Positions 29,305 through 39,295 of a stretch of 64,000 bases of DNA are shown here, piece after piece (position 1 is the stretch's first letter; every line of letters begins with the position of its first letter). The DNA comes from Terrilactibacillus sp. S3-3 (GTDB taxonomy: Bacteria; Bacillota; Bacilli; Bacillales; Sporolactobacillaceae). The notes beneath the pieces are model-generated. The model saw only the letters and a list, made by a program, of their open reading frames with translations. It was not told the DNA's origin and did not search any database. A program made the translations under genes and the position numbers. Location: the NCBI GenBank assembly GCA_030437565.1, contig CP129291.1:310001-374000 (forward strand), written 5' to 3'.

Positions 29305-29692
29305 ATTATACTGGCTCAACTAAATAGAGCAGGGTACTACTTAAAAAATGTCATGTAAAGTTCCACGATGAACGAAAAAAAAACTTTTTTTATCAAATGA
29401 ATTTCCATATTACTACAAAAATATTTCAAATTTACACGCCTAGGTAACCTTGATTACACCATTAGTATAAGTAAAGATTATGCTTCTTTATGATTAGAAA
29501 TAATCAATTATTGTTAGTTTTTAGCTTATTGCAAAGTACTTACATAGCATAGCTATTTTAATGTGTTGGCCGCTATTGATTATCCCGAAATATGTCAAAT
29601 ATGCACGCCAATTACACGTTTAAAACATAGCCAAGAGGTCGGGATAATGTTAAATTTGTTACTACAGCGATAATTAGAAAGGAGGAATATAC
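29305..29692 (+). promoter_or_regulatory. Leader of the cupin/MetRS-like operon with paired repeats
   Basis: There is no gene in these 388 AT-rich bases. Two 22-bp direct repeats (29419-29440 and 29588-29609; 19 of 22 identical, ending CACGCC) and a 10-bp inverted repeat (ATTATCCCGA at 29579-29588, TCGGGATAAT at 29639-29648) precede the operon. An AGAAAGGAGG ribosome site lies at 29677-29686. Confidence 0.6.
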
Positions 29693-30087
29693 ATATTTGT
29701 TAGACCACTTGATCGAGACGATTTAAAATTTGAATATGATCTCTATGCACAAAGAAACTTTCCGTGGAAAAAAACGTAGTTGATCCGCCATTCGGGGGGC
29801 GCGTGGTGTGTTTTAAATCCAGGACAAAAATCTCTTCCCCATGATCATGACGAAAAGGAAGTTTTTATGATTGTAAAAGGGGTTGGAAGAGCACAGAGCG
29901 GAAACGAGGAACGGGAAGTTAAAGTTGGCGATTTCGTTTATTTCCCACCCTTCACTGAACATAGTATTACAAATATTGGGGAAGAAAGCTTAGAATTTAT
30001 AAGCATCTGGTGGGATGGTCAGCCTTCTTTGAAAGAAACATCTTCTTCGAAACAGTTATTAATAGTGGGGGTGTTAAAAATGGATAA
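29693..30087 (+). CDS. Cupin-domain protein (frameshifted)
   Basis: A small single-cupin protein of about 130 residues. After FVRPLDRDDLKFEYDLYAQRNFPW, the cupin motif 1 reads LPHDHDEKEVFMIVKGVG and motif 2 is FPPFTEHSITNIG, giving a full His/His/Glu/His metal set. The frame shifts near 29778. The apparent start is ATA at 29693 behind AAAGGAGG, so the real start codon may be misread. One frame runs without stop into the MetRS-like gene (a fusion). An alternative frame stops at 30087, overlapping its start. I prefer two coupled genes. Confidence 0.7.
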
Positions 30088-31749
30088 GAAAAGATTCATT
30101 GTTACAGCTGCTCCTCCTACATCAAATGGAGACTTACATATTGGGCATTTAGCCGGACCATTTTTGGGAGCCGATGTTTTTTCTCGGATTCAGCGTATGC
30201 TAGGAAATGAGGTTCTTTATATTTCCTACGGAGATGATTACCAAGACTATGTTGACAGAAAAGAGGTAAAATAAAAAAAAAATCTCACAAGAAGTCGCTG
30301 ATTATTATACAGAGGCAATGAGAAAAACTTTAAAGTTGGCCAAAATGATTCCTGATTATTTTGAAGGCTCAAGCAAAATCGTTAGCCATAAAAAAAAAAT
30401 TATGAAGGAGATTTTGTAACGACCTTTATAAAAAAAGGAGATCTTGAACTTAAACAAGTCTCCACCTTTTATTGCCCTAAGTGTGAACGATATTCCTACG
30501 AGGCTTTTTCGCGTGGGGAATGCCAATATTGCGGTAGTTCATCTGACGCCAACAACTACTGTGAAAATTGCGGGCTTCCCCAAGAGTCTGGAAAGCTAGT
30601 TGATGCAAAATGCGTAACATGTGGAAATAGTATGGAGTTAAAAAAGGAGATAAGAATTTATTTTTCTTTAACAAAATACCACGACCTATTAAATCGTTAC
30701 ATTGAAGACAGAAATTGGCGAAGTGATGCTAAGGCATTGTGTCTGGAGATCCTTAATAACAAAATAGATGCCCCTGTAAGCAGAAGGGGGAAGCTAGGGG
30801 TAAAAATCCCACTCCAAAACTTGGAAGAGCACATTTTAGATACTTGGTATGGCGGACCTGCTGGTTATATCAGCGCGTCTATTGATTGGGCTTCTAAGTC
30901 GACTGATAAACATAAATGGAAAAGTTATTGGTTATCTAAGGAAACCAAATGGGTTGCTTTCGTGGGATTTGATTGCACTTTTTCCCATGGCATATTTTAT
31001 CCTGGAATGCTCATGGCACAAGCGAAGTATGTTTACCCGGATACCGTTGAACAAATAAATTCTACGGACTTGACGGGCAAAAGGTATCAACGAGCAGAAA
31101 CCATGCAATTTGGGGAGATGATATATTCAGTCTTATTGATCCAGACGTAGTGCGCTTATATCTATCCTCAACAGCACCGGAAAACAACGAAACCGATTTT
31201 AAGGTTAGTGATTTCAAACAGTTTGTTAACGATAAACTAGGAGATAAATGGAACAACTGGCTGGTTGGATTATTTGATATTTCATCGAGGTTTGGTAGCC
31301 TGCGAACACAGCCAATAAATGCGGCCATTTCAACTGAAAACTATCCGAACAAAATTAAGGGTTATTTAGAACAAATTGCTCATTGTTTCGATACAGAGGA
31401 ATTTTCACTTCAAAAAATAGCTCGATCTATTTTGGCTATTGCAAATGAGGGTATTCTCCATTTTAATTACATTACCCGGAATTTAAAAATTGATGCTGTT
31501 GAACTTGAGAAAAATCTAACTATCGTACGATTATTGGGTATTACCTCAAGTCCAATCATGCCAGGCTTTTCTGAAAAAATTAAAAATGTTTTTCAAGAGG
31601 ATGTAGAGATTGATCACAGCTATATTTGGGATGATATTTACAAGGAAGTTAAAGTCTCTCCCCAAAAGATCAACGCTTTTTTTTTTGATAAATATGATGA
31701 TATTACGTTTGAAAAGTTGATATCAGGCAAAAAGGCAACGATACAATGA
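30080..31749 (+). CDS. Methionyl-tRNA-synthetase-like class I protein (frameshifted)
   Basis: It is about 556 residues when joined. The N-terminus has RFIVTAAPPTSNGDLHIGHLAGPFLGADV with an exact HIGH motif. A zinc-ribbon-like insert follows (YCPKCERYSYEAFSRGECQYCG ... CENCG ... CVTCG). The KMSKS position reads KVSTS, in KVSTSRNHAIWGDD. The C-terminal helical domain keeps the anticodon-binding fold (NDKLGDKWNNWLVGLF). Breaks are near 30270, 30405 and 31085. It sits in an operon with a cupin and a binding protein and is AT-rich, unlike a housekeeping metG. I infer a specialised paralogue that activates an amino acid for a small-molecule pathway or gives resistance to a synthetase inhibitor. A duplicated MetRS is the alternative. 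Confidence 0.75.
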
Positions 31750-32838
31750 GTGGTAAACAACATTTGATCGGTGCAGCTGGTGCGCTTACCGGAAAAAGGA
31801 CTGCCCAAACCAAACAATTTTTTATTATGGAACAAAGTTGGCCATTGATGTTTGGAATGAAGATCATGTTCAAAAGGCAGATTTAATTTGGGCCGATGAT
31901 ATGGCTGATCAAGAAAAAGCGACATCAGCGGCTGAATATTTAATAAAACACAACGTAGAAGGAGTTGTTGGCCATTTTAGCAGTATATGTGCCTTAAATG
32001 CGGCCCCTATATATTTGGAAAAGAACATCCCTTTGATTTTGCCAGCTGCGACGACCAGCCCAGGGCTTACAAGCCTAAAAAATGTTTTTAGACTGTGCGC
32101 AATGGACAATCAGTCCGCTGTTTTAATCAGCGAAATAGCTTTAAGAAAAATTAAATCGCAGCGTATATTATTGGTGAATGATGGTAGCTATTACGGATTT
32201 CATCATGTCAAAGGTATATATGATGAAATTAAAAGGAGGGCCAATGAAGAGATCGAAATCCTTATTCAAAAGTGGAAAAAAAAAAAAGACCAGAATCTGA
32301 TTGAATGCATGCTCAATTTTAATCCGGATTTGGTAGTGTTTTCAGGAAGATGCCACGTAGCAATTGATTTTTCTAAAGGCACTCATGAGATATTTTCAAA
32401 AATACCTGTAATCTTTGGAGATGATGTGATTGTCAAAGAGTATTTAGATAATGTGAATTTTCCATTAGGGTGGATTTGGGCTGTAGGCCCGCCGCCACTA
32501 ACTGAATATTCTGGTGCACTGGATTTTATAGAAAAATACAAAATGAAATTGGTTTTGAGCCTGGCTTTTATGCTGCTTCAACATATGCATCAGTCCAAAT
32601 ATTATTGCAGGCTTTGGATATAGCCAAGCTGTTTAACCAAGATTTAATCAACGTTCTCTATGCCAATCATTTTACAACAATACTAGGAAAAATAGAGTTT
32701 TTGGATAGCGGAGAAATGTCTCATATACCAATTTCGCTGCTGAAATTAGAAAATAAGCAATTCAACTTCAAAGATGGTCACGGATTAAATAACAAACACA
32801 ACAGTCCGTGGCCATCTTCATGTACAAGGTACAATTAG
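31746..32838 (+). CDS. Leaderless type-1 periplasmic-binding-fold protein (frameshifted)
   Basis: It has about 362 residues with the Leu/Ile/Val-binding fold: GAAGALTGKRTAQTKQF, YGTKLAIDVWNEDH, VEGVVGHFSSICALNAAPIYLEKNIPLILPAATTSPGLT, RILLVNDGSYYGFHHVKGIYDEI, and EPGFYAASTYASVQ. Breaks lie near 31825 and 32535. No signal peptide or lipobox precedes the fold and the ATG overlaps the MetRS-like stop (ATGA), so the protein appears cytoplasmic. AmiC-type sensors of amides have this arrangement. It may sense the product or substrate of the operon. A degraded lipoprotein is less likely given the coupling. Confidence 0.75.
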
Positions 32839-32895
32839 ATTTTAGTTTGAAGGCTGATCAATCGGGAATACTTAGCTGACTAGGGCCCCGGATTT

Positions 32896-32950
32896 GTTTG
32901 TGAAAAATGTTTCTCGGGGGATGATCAGGACTGATCGCTGATCCACTTTT
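32896..32950 (+). repeat. IS-end-like direct repeat, copy B
   Basis: It matches copy A at 25201 in the same orientation. No transposase follows. It forms the right border of the AT-rich island. Confidence 0.65.
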
Positions 32951-33124
32951 TAACATATTTTTTTGAAATAGATACGTGGTTTTTTGTCGTCGGTTGAAAG
33001 CGGGCGGCCGCGTCCGTTTTTAAGCCAAAGACTTATCACCGCTTTTGTGCATATATCTCCAATCTTTCAGGCAACACTATCGTTGTATTTAAAGGCTTGA
33101 TTGAGATTTGGAGGAGGACATAAA

Positions 33125-34780
33125 GTGAACGTTGGCCAATTTTTATTTGATTGCTTGAATGAAGCAGGAATCACGGAGATTTTTGGTGTTCCGGGAGATT
33201 ATAATTTTTCATTGCTCGATATCTTGGAGCATGAAAAAAAATCAATTTCATTAATTGCCGCAATGAGCTGAATGCCGGCTATGCGGCGGATGGATATGCC
33301 AGAGTCAAAGGTCTCGGCGCGCTGATCACAACATTCGGTGTGGGGGAACTGAGCGCCTGCAATGCGATCGCCGGCGCCTACAGCGAATCGGTTCCGATCA
33401 TCCATATCGTCGGCGCACCGAATACAATGGTTCAAAGTGAACATAAACAAATGCATCATTCGCTGCTTGATGGTAATTTTGATGTTTTTAAAAAAGTCTA
33501 TGAAAACATCACCGCTTATACCGCCGTTATAACGAGTGAAAATGCCGGGATTGAAATACCAAATGCGATACAAATCGCCTTGGAAACAAAAAAAAACCGG
33601 TTTTTATCTCGTTGTAGCGCTTGATGTTGCGATGAAGCCGATGCACTCGCGTCGGGCCGCTCCGGAAGTCAAGCAAACCAAGCGATCATCGTTAAAGGAA
33701 GCGCTTAAAAAAAAATCACCAAACTTTTGCAGCAGGCTAAGCGGCCGGTGCTAGTCCCCGATGTTTTTGTTGCACGTTATGGGCTGGAGGAAAAGGTTGA
33801 AAAAATGGCGGATTCGATGAAAATTCCCGTTGTCAATATGATGATGGGAAAAGGTGCATTTAATGAGCAGCATCCCAATTACAGGGGCTTTTATTGCGGA
33901 AAGCTTGGAAGTGAAGCGGTCCGGGAACTAGTTGAAACGGCGGATTGTATTGTTGCCATAGGAGCGATTTGGGATGACTATAATACAGGCTTGTTCACCG
34001 CTCAAATCAATCCGCTCTCGGTGATCAATATCATGCCGGATCACGTGAAGATCGGATGGCTGTCTATCCAAATGTCCTCATTCAAGATCTTTTGGAAGAG
34101 TTTCCTTTAAAAGCATGCCCGTCTCTCATCGCCATGCCGAAGCTGCCGTTTCCTTATGATGAAAACACACTCAATGAGAACAAACCGCTGTCGGCGAAAG
34201 ATTATTATCCTGAAATTCAGCAAATGATCAAGGAAGATGATATCGTCATTACCGAATCGGGCACGTTTGCCTGGGGGTTGGCCCAGGTGAAATTAAAAGG
34301 AAAGGTGACTTATCTCGCGCAGGGGGGATGGGGTTCAATCGGTTATGCTTTGCCGGCCGCATTCGGCGCCTACATGGCTGCTCCGAAACGCCGGGTCCTT
34401 CTTTTTACCGGCGAAGGCTCGCTGCAAATCAACGTCCAGGAATTAAGTTCTATGCTCGACAATGGCTGCAAACTGATTATTTTTGTATTAAATAATAAAG
34501 GCTATACCATTGAAAAGGAAATCAACCAGCCTTCAAAGACCGATTACAACAACAACATTCCAAATTGGGACTATCAAAAACTGCCGGAAGCATTCGGGCG
34601 CGAGGCTTATACCGTTCAGGTTCGCACAAACAAAGCATTTCATGATGCCGTTATTGAAGCGGAAAAAGCGTAAAAAAAAAACAGCTGTGCCTGATTGAAA
34701 TGATCACCAAACCAATGGATGTGCCTGAAATCGTGCAAAAGATGCACCAATTGGTAAAAAGATATGCAGAGCTAGAATGA
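33125..34780 (+). CDS. Thiamine-diphosphate keto-acid decarboxylase (indolepyruvate/2-oxo-acid type, frameshifted)
   Basis: This ThDP enzyme of about 550 residues decarboxylates branched-chain or aromatic 2-keto acids to aldehydes. The N-terminus carries the catalytic Glu region ([31 protein letters not shown]). [11 protein letters not shown] supplies the HH pair typical of pyruvate/indolepyruvate decarboxylases. The ThDP/Mg motif is [31 protein letters not shown]. Breaks lie near 33240, 33595, 33710, 34060 and 34672. GTG at 33125 follows GGAGGAGG. Acetolactate synthase lacks the HH pair, so KdcA/IpdC is favoured. It stands alone, just right of the island. Confidence 0.88.
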
Positions 34781-34818
34781 AGGTGTCCTGTTTATGACCC
34801 ACTTTTAAGACAAGAATC

Positions 34819-34863
34819 GCTCCGGATTAGACAGCTTAATTTTAAGCCGATCTATCCGGAGTC
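34819..34863 (+). terminator. Long hairpin after decarboxylase gene
   Basis: CTCCGGAT and ATCCGGAG plus inner AGCTT/AAGC pairs make a long imperfect stem. The T-run is short. The remaining sequence up to 35085 shows no convincing gene. Confidence 0.5.
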
Positions 34864-35085
34864 GTTATTATTCAAGTAAATCCCCAGGCAAAATCCTCAT
34901 CATTAATTTTCATATCGATAATAAGATAATCATACAGTCATTGTTTTTTGTTAACCCTTCAGCATTGGCAAAACAAAGGAGAACGGCAAGCAAGGCTTGC
35001 CTTACTAAATGTTCTGCTAGTTTTCCGGCACTTTCATTCCTATTTACACCCGGCGGGCTGAACGAGGCGGAGGAGGGGAGAGACG

Positions 35086-36095
35086 ATTTTTCTTACAAAA
35101 AAACGAGAAAACGCGTCAGTAAACAGGATAAAATCAGCAATAAAGAAAACAAGAAAAGCGCAAGGAACCGCGTCTCCTACTCGTGAGGAGGCGGCGCTGG
35201 TTCACTGGATCGGCAGCCAGACAATGGCAAGAAATAAAAATAATGTGACCCGGACAAAAGCTTATCTTGATTTCTATTTTCTTCATCCGGAAGTCCATTG
35301 GGCTTTTTTGGGCCATATGGTTTCAAGAAACGGCGGCTGGAACATGACAGATTTAAAGGGCGAGCTGTTATCCAGATTGCTGTCCAAAGAAGAAAAGCAA
35401 TCTTTTTTTGCTTTTTTGGAACGAGGCAACTGGCTGATTTTTCAGGACGTCTATCCGCAGTTTCTGCTTTATCAAGAAAGTTTGAAAAAAAAAATCAGCC
35501 GCTGTTTCATCTTTTTTCGCAATTTAATATCTCGATATTTATGGAAGCCGTCTGGAATGAATTTTGGCAGCATCACAGCGCTTATCTGTTGACTATCGCT
35601 ATGATTATAAATGAGCAAAGTTATTTAGAAAAAAGAGTCGTGCAAAATCCCCGGTATCAAGAAAAGGTGATGAAAACCTTTGAATTTAAACTGCAAGACT
35701 ATTTTTCTTTCAATCAAATTCTTTTCCCCTATTGGCAAAACGGCAGACTGAGATTGGCCGGGCAGACGCTTCACCAGTTCGGTTCATTGCATGAACGGAT
35801 CATGCTCGGCAAGCGTTTGTACCGGATTCTGTTTGACGATCAAGAACGATTAAAGCAAGTTGAAAAATGGGCTGGTAAAAAGCCGCATACCGGTTCAAGG
35901 AAGGATTATTGGCCGCATATATTCAACGATATTCATGAAGGTTTGCCGGGGGAAAAGTACCAGATTCGGTTAAAGTCATGCAAACTCAGGCAGGGGGCGA
36001 AGCGGATCTACAGCCCGGCTCTTGAAAATGTCTGGAGAGATGTCCGCCACGCAAAAGCTAGCGAGGGGATTGGTTTAAAGATTGGCGCGTCTTAG
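35086..36095 (+). CDS. DUF2515 (YppC-like) protein (frameshifted)
   Basis: It is about 335 residues. The diagnostic block NNVTRTKAYLDFYFLHPEVHWAFLGHMVSRNGGWNMTDLKGELL is followed by FFAFLERGNWLIFQDVYPQFLLYQES, a break at an A-run near 35495, and FMEAVWNEFWQHHSAYLLTIAMIINEQSYLEKRVVQNP. B. subtilis YppC is the relative I recognise. The family is confined to spore-forming Bacillales and its function is unknown. The N-terminus is uncertain: the conserved frame extends upstream to about 35086 behind AGGAGGGGAG, without a standard start codon, so an indel there is likely. Confidence 0.8.
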
Positions 36096-36140
36096 ACTAT
36101 TTTACTGAGTTAGACGAGACCATAAATGGAGAGATTGAAC

Positions 36141-36587
36141 ATGACTACTGTAAAACGCTTGAACGGCTCGAGCTCGCCGCCTTGGCGAAAAAGGTCCTTT
36201 CAGTATAAGATAAAGCGATTTATTCCGGCTGCTCTGTTTGCCTCTCTCACCGGCACGTATTTGGATTTGATTTTTGTGGGAAAGCAAGTATTTTTTTCCC
36301 CGCCCGCCCCCTTTTCGTCGGTCATGACGATCAATATTGCTTTTACATTGGCCGTTCTGCCGATCATGGCTGCGGTGTTTTTGCAGCTTATGGAAAAGCG
36401 GCATTTGCCAGGGAAAATGGCCATTATTCTTTTGATAAGTTTATTGATGTCAGTTCTGGAAAGGGTATCTGAAAGTCTCGGGTTATTTGTTCACTCCGAA
36501 AGCTGGAGCCATATGTATACGTTTTTCGGAACCTTTTTGTATTTAATTGCTGTTTATCAGTTTCATAATAAGTGGATGAGCCAGTGA
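36141..36587 (+). CDS. Four-TM membrane protein of unknown function
   Basis: It is 148 residues. After a basic N-terminus (NGSSSPPWRKRSFQYKIKRF) come four hydrophobic helices: IPAALFASLTGTYLDLIFV, TINIAFTLAVLPIMAAVFL, MAIILLISLLMSVLERVSE and MYTFFGTFLYLIAVYQF. It resembles CBO0543-type small membrane proteins, though I am not sure of the family. GGAGAG upstream favours the start at 36141 over 36126. The gene is intact and follows the DUF2515 gene by 45 bp. Confidence 0.7.
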   Translation: MTTVKRLNGSSSPPWRKRSFQYKIKRFIPAALFASLTGTYLDLIFVGKQVFFSPPAPFSSVMTINIAFTLAVLPIMAAVFLQLMEKRHLPGKMAIILLISLLMSVLERVSESLGLFVHSESWSHMYTFFGTFLYLIAVYQFHNKWMSQ

Positions 36588-36618
36588 AAAACGGAAATGG
36601 CTGAACGTATCCAACCGA

Positions 36619-37922
36619 TCATTTATCGCCCGATACCAGTGAAGAGATCCCTGTTTTTTGCTGCCTTTTTAATAATAAACTGCCGGCAAGGCCGCAGAAA
36701 GAGAAGAGGGCGGGTACAAGAAAGCCGTAGTGGTAACCGGCTGCGGGAAGGGCCTGCGTATGGAACGTTTCTAATACGACTCCGAACAGGATCGGAAGCA
36801 GCAGCGCGCTTAAGTACCCCCCTGTGTTGGCAAAGCCGGACACAACGCCGATTTCGCCGCTTTGAAACGACTCGCGGATGATCGAGAAGGTCAGCATGCT
36901 GGCGCCAAACCCAAATCCGATGAAAATGTAGAGCAGGAAAAGGATGGCGAGCGGTGGTTTGCCGCCCAAAAGAAAAAATGAGAGCCAGCTGGCGAACGTA
37001 ATCGCCTGGATGATGATATATAAGGTTTTTGTCTGTTTGAGATGTTCTGAAATGATGATGCGGTCAGCGGTGCGCCGGCGATTGAACCCAGAAGACCGGC
37101 CATGACGAGCTGGCTTGATGCCGTTCGTGTCAGGCCGTAGACGTCAATGCCGTATGGCACGGCCCAGGAGCCGATAAAAGAAATATAAGTGCCAGCAACG
37201 GCAAAATGGCAGAAGAAGACGGCCCATGCTTGTTTTTTTCCGGCAGACCTCGCCCAGAATGACCAGCATGTTTTTCCCGGCTTTTGCGTGAGAAGATGCC
37301 GTTTTCTTTTCTGTATGTACGGATGATTGGATCAGCCGGCTGCCTTTTTTTAGGATAATAAAACTGATGAAGGAGACGGCCAGAAGACAAATACCCAGAG
37401 AAAAAAAGGGAAAGCGCCAGCCCGCAAGGCCGATCCAATAGGCGAGCGGAACCGATGCGAAAATGGAGCCGAGATTGCCCGACATGCCGATCCAGCCCAT
37501 CAGCCCGGAAAAATTTTTCGCTGTGAACCATTTGCTCATGACAAGCACAATGTTGATAAAATCATCGCATCCCCTGATCCGACAAGTATGCGGGAGATAA
37601 AGAAGAGGAACTCATTCGGTGCAGTGCTGAACAAAAGCGTCCCTAAACCGTTCAGAGTAGTGCCGATGATGAGAAAATAAGCCGGGCCGAATTTATCGGC
37701 GAGCAGTCCCAAGGGGATCTGCAGCCCGGCATAAGCGAGAAATTGTATGCCTGTGACAAGCCCAATGGTTGAAGCACTCATGCGAAATGTATCCATCAGC
37801 TGATCGGTTATGACGCCGGGCGCGGTCCGTTGAGTCATAACGAAAAAGAACATGGCGATCATCGTAAAAAAGATGGCCCATCTGAATTTGCTTTGTTTGA
37901 TATCCAATCTTCTTTCCTCCAA
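36619..37922 (-). CDS. MFS transporter (frameshifted)
   Basis: This is a twelve-helix major facilitator of about 430 residues. The first helices and the loop motif LLADKFGPAYFLIIGTTLNGLG (motif A) are in the first frame. GWIGMSGNLGSIFASVPLAYWIGLAGWRFPFF follows. The C-terminal half ends FANTGGYLSALLLPILFGVVLE...FSFCGLAGSLLLKR. At least four breaks occur (near 37555, 37210, 37060 and 36970). The N-terminus MTQRTAPGVITDQLMDTFRMSASTIG resembles the NarK/glycerate-type MFS group. Substrate is unknown. Confidence 0.85.
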
Positions 37923-38085
37923 AGATGGCGAATGTGCCGCCTGGTTACAAATGCCGATTAAAATCGGAACGGCAGCCTGCTTAGAATAATCGGCTTTTCT
38001 GTTATATTTAGATGAAGCTTTCTATTGGATTCGACCGGCGATCCTTTCTTTATCATGGGTGCTCTCTTGACCGGTTTATGTCGCC

Positions 38086-38987
38086 TTATCCAACCAACAT
38101 GCTGAATTCTTTTAAAGTATCAAAGCTTTTTTTTTTTTCAGCTGTATCCCAATTGGACACGGCAGCATCGCCGGCGAGATCCAAGTGAAACCAAACCAAG
38201 TCCTGAAAGCGGCCGGCGATAACCATGCTCTGCAGCCCGGTTTTGTTATCTCTTACAATAAATTTGGCTTTTCCGCCGTGTTCACCGTTCCATTTTAGGC
38301 AGGTGTATCTTTGCTTTTTTTCAACATGAAGAAGCGGCAGAACATCTTCTTGATATAATACCAGCAATTCATCTAAAAGCTGCGTCTGTTTGGCGTGCAG
38401 CTGAGGGCAGGGGTGATAGTAATCGCCGGCGCCGTTCTTTTTACCAAACTTCGGGATGCCGGCTGCGGCAATCTGCGCAAGCCATCTTCTTTTTATTTCT
38501 TGAAGATGGGGCCGGTTTCTATCATTTCTTAAACCCCAGCCGATCAGAATCCAGGGTGACGCCGTAATTCATCGGCAGAAATGAGCGACTCATTGAGCAT
38601 CAATCTGCCGTCATCGACCAGCGCTTCAAATTCGCTGACAGCCGCGTCCGAGTTGGTTTCTTGCAGGTTGAATAGATTATAGATGTAGAGCCGGCCTTCA
38701 ATAGAAGAGCGGTCTTTGTATATTTTTTCGATGATTCGAATGAGCTGATTCATCGTCGGATCCGTTTGAAGCCGGCCCATTGCCGCACCAAAGCGGGTCA
38801 GCTTTTCTCTTAGTTCCGGATTGTTTGCGGCGAAACCGGCCGATCCGGGATTCAGCATCAGAACCGCTCCGAGAGACTCCTGAGAACGGCCCCATTGAAT
38901 GTATGCCGATGTTCGAAACGCATGCCCTCCGCGGAGCATAAATGAGCCAAAAGCTTTAGGCTGGTTCATTCCGCTATCACCTTCCAT
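38086..38987 (-). CDS. DUF1643-like protein (frameshifted)
   Basis: It is about 300 residues. SLGAVLMLNPGSAGFAANNPELREKL, YIYNLFNLQETNSDAA and WILIGWGLRNDRN give the MLNP...W(I/L)xWG pattern of DUF1643. The second half (LQEIKRRWLAQIAAAGIPKFGKK ... WNGEHGGKAKFIVRD) is in another frame after a break near 38545. The start could be 38987 or 38969 (MNQPKAFGSF). Function is unknown. Confidence 0.6.
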
Positions 38988-39054
38988 TTTTTGATTTGTG
39001 AAATGTACCCCTGCGCCATCATTTTGATTTTTTCTGCTTTCATTTTATCGTCGG

Positions 39055-39102
39055 CAGAAGACTCCAACTTCAAGCGTAGCTAAGTTGGAGATGAATGCCG
39101 GC
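39055..39102. repeat. Dispersed hairpin repeat, copy B
   Basis: It is the same CTCCAACTT...AAGTTGGAG stem with CAGAAGA and AATGCCGGCT flanks as copy A at 13981-14030. Only two or three bases differ. Confidence 0.7.
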
Positions 39103-39166
39103 TTTAATAGTTAAGGATGCCGCCATATCCACTCGGTTACCAAGCACCCGCTGGATAACTGACAAA

Positions 39167-39231
39167 TTGACAAAATTCAAATTTTGTGATAAACAAAATT
39201 ATAGTTAGCACTCTCGAGGATCGAGTGCTAA
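39167..39231 (+). promoter_or_regulatory. CIRCE (HrcA) operator and promoter of htpG
   Basis: TTAGCACTC-N9-GAGTGCTAA (39205-39213 and 39223-39231) is a perfect CIRCE element, the binding site of the heat-shock repressor HrcA. Upstream TTGACA (39167-39172) with TAAACA 17 bp further is a plausible promoter. The operator would cover the transcription start, 65 bp ahead of htpG. Confidence 0.93.
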
Positions 39232-39295
39232 AATGAGATTGTCTTGAAAAAAATATTTTATCATTCATCAATGGTTTGGAAGGGAGACGTTTTTT

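Noticed and set aside
29780-30274. Genuine cupin-MetRS fusion protein
   Set aside because: One frame does run through, but the MetRS-like start has its own GGGGGTG site and another frame gives a cupin stop overlapping it. Two coupled genes are more likely, though not proven.
34941-35186. 81-codon frame ahead of the DUF2515 gene
   Set aside because: The conserved DUF2515 N-terminus reads in a different frame over the same DNA, so this is a shadow.
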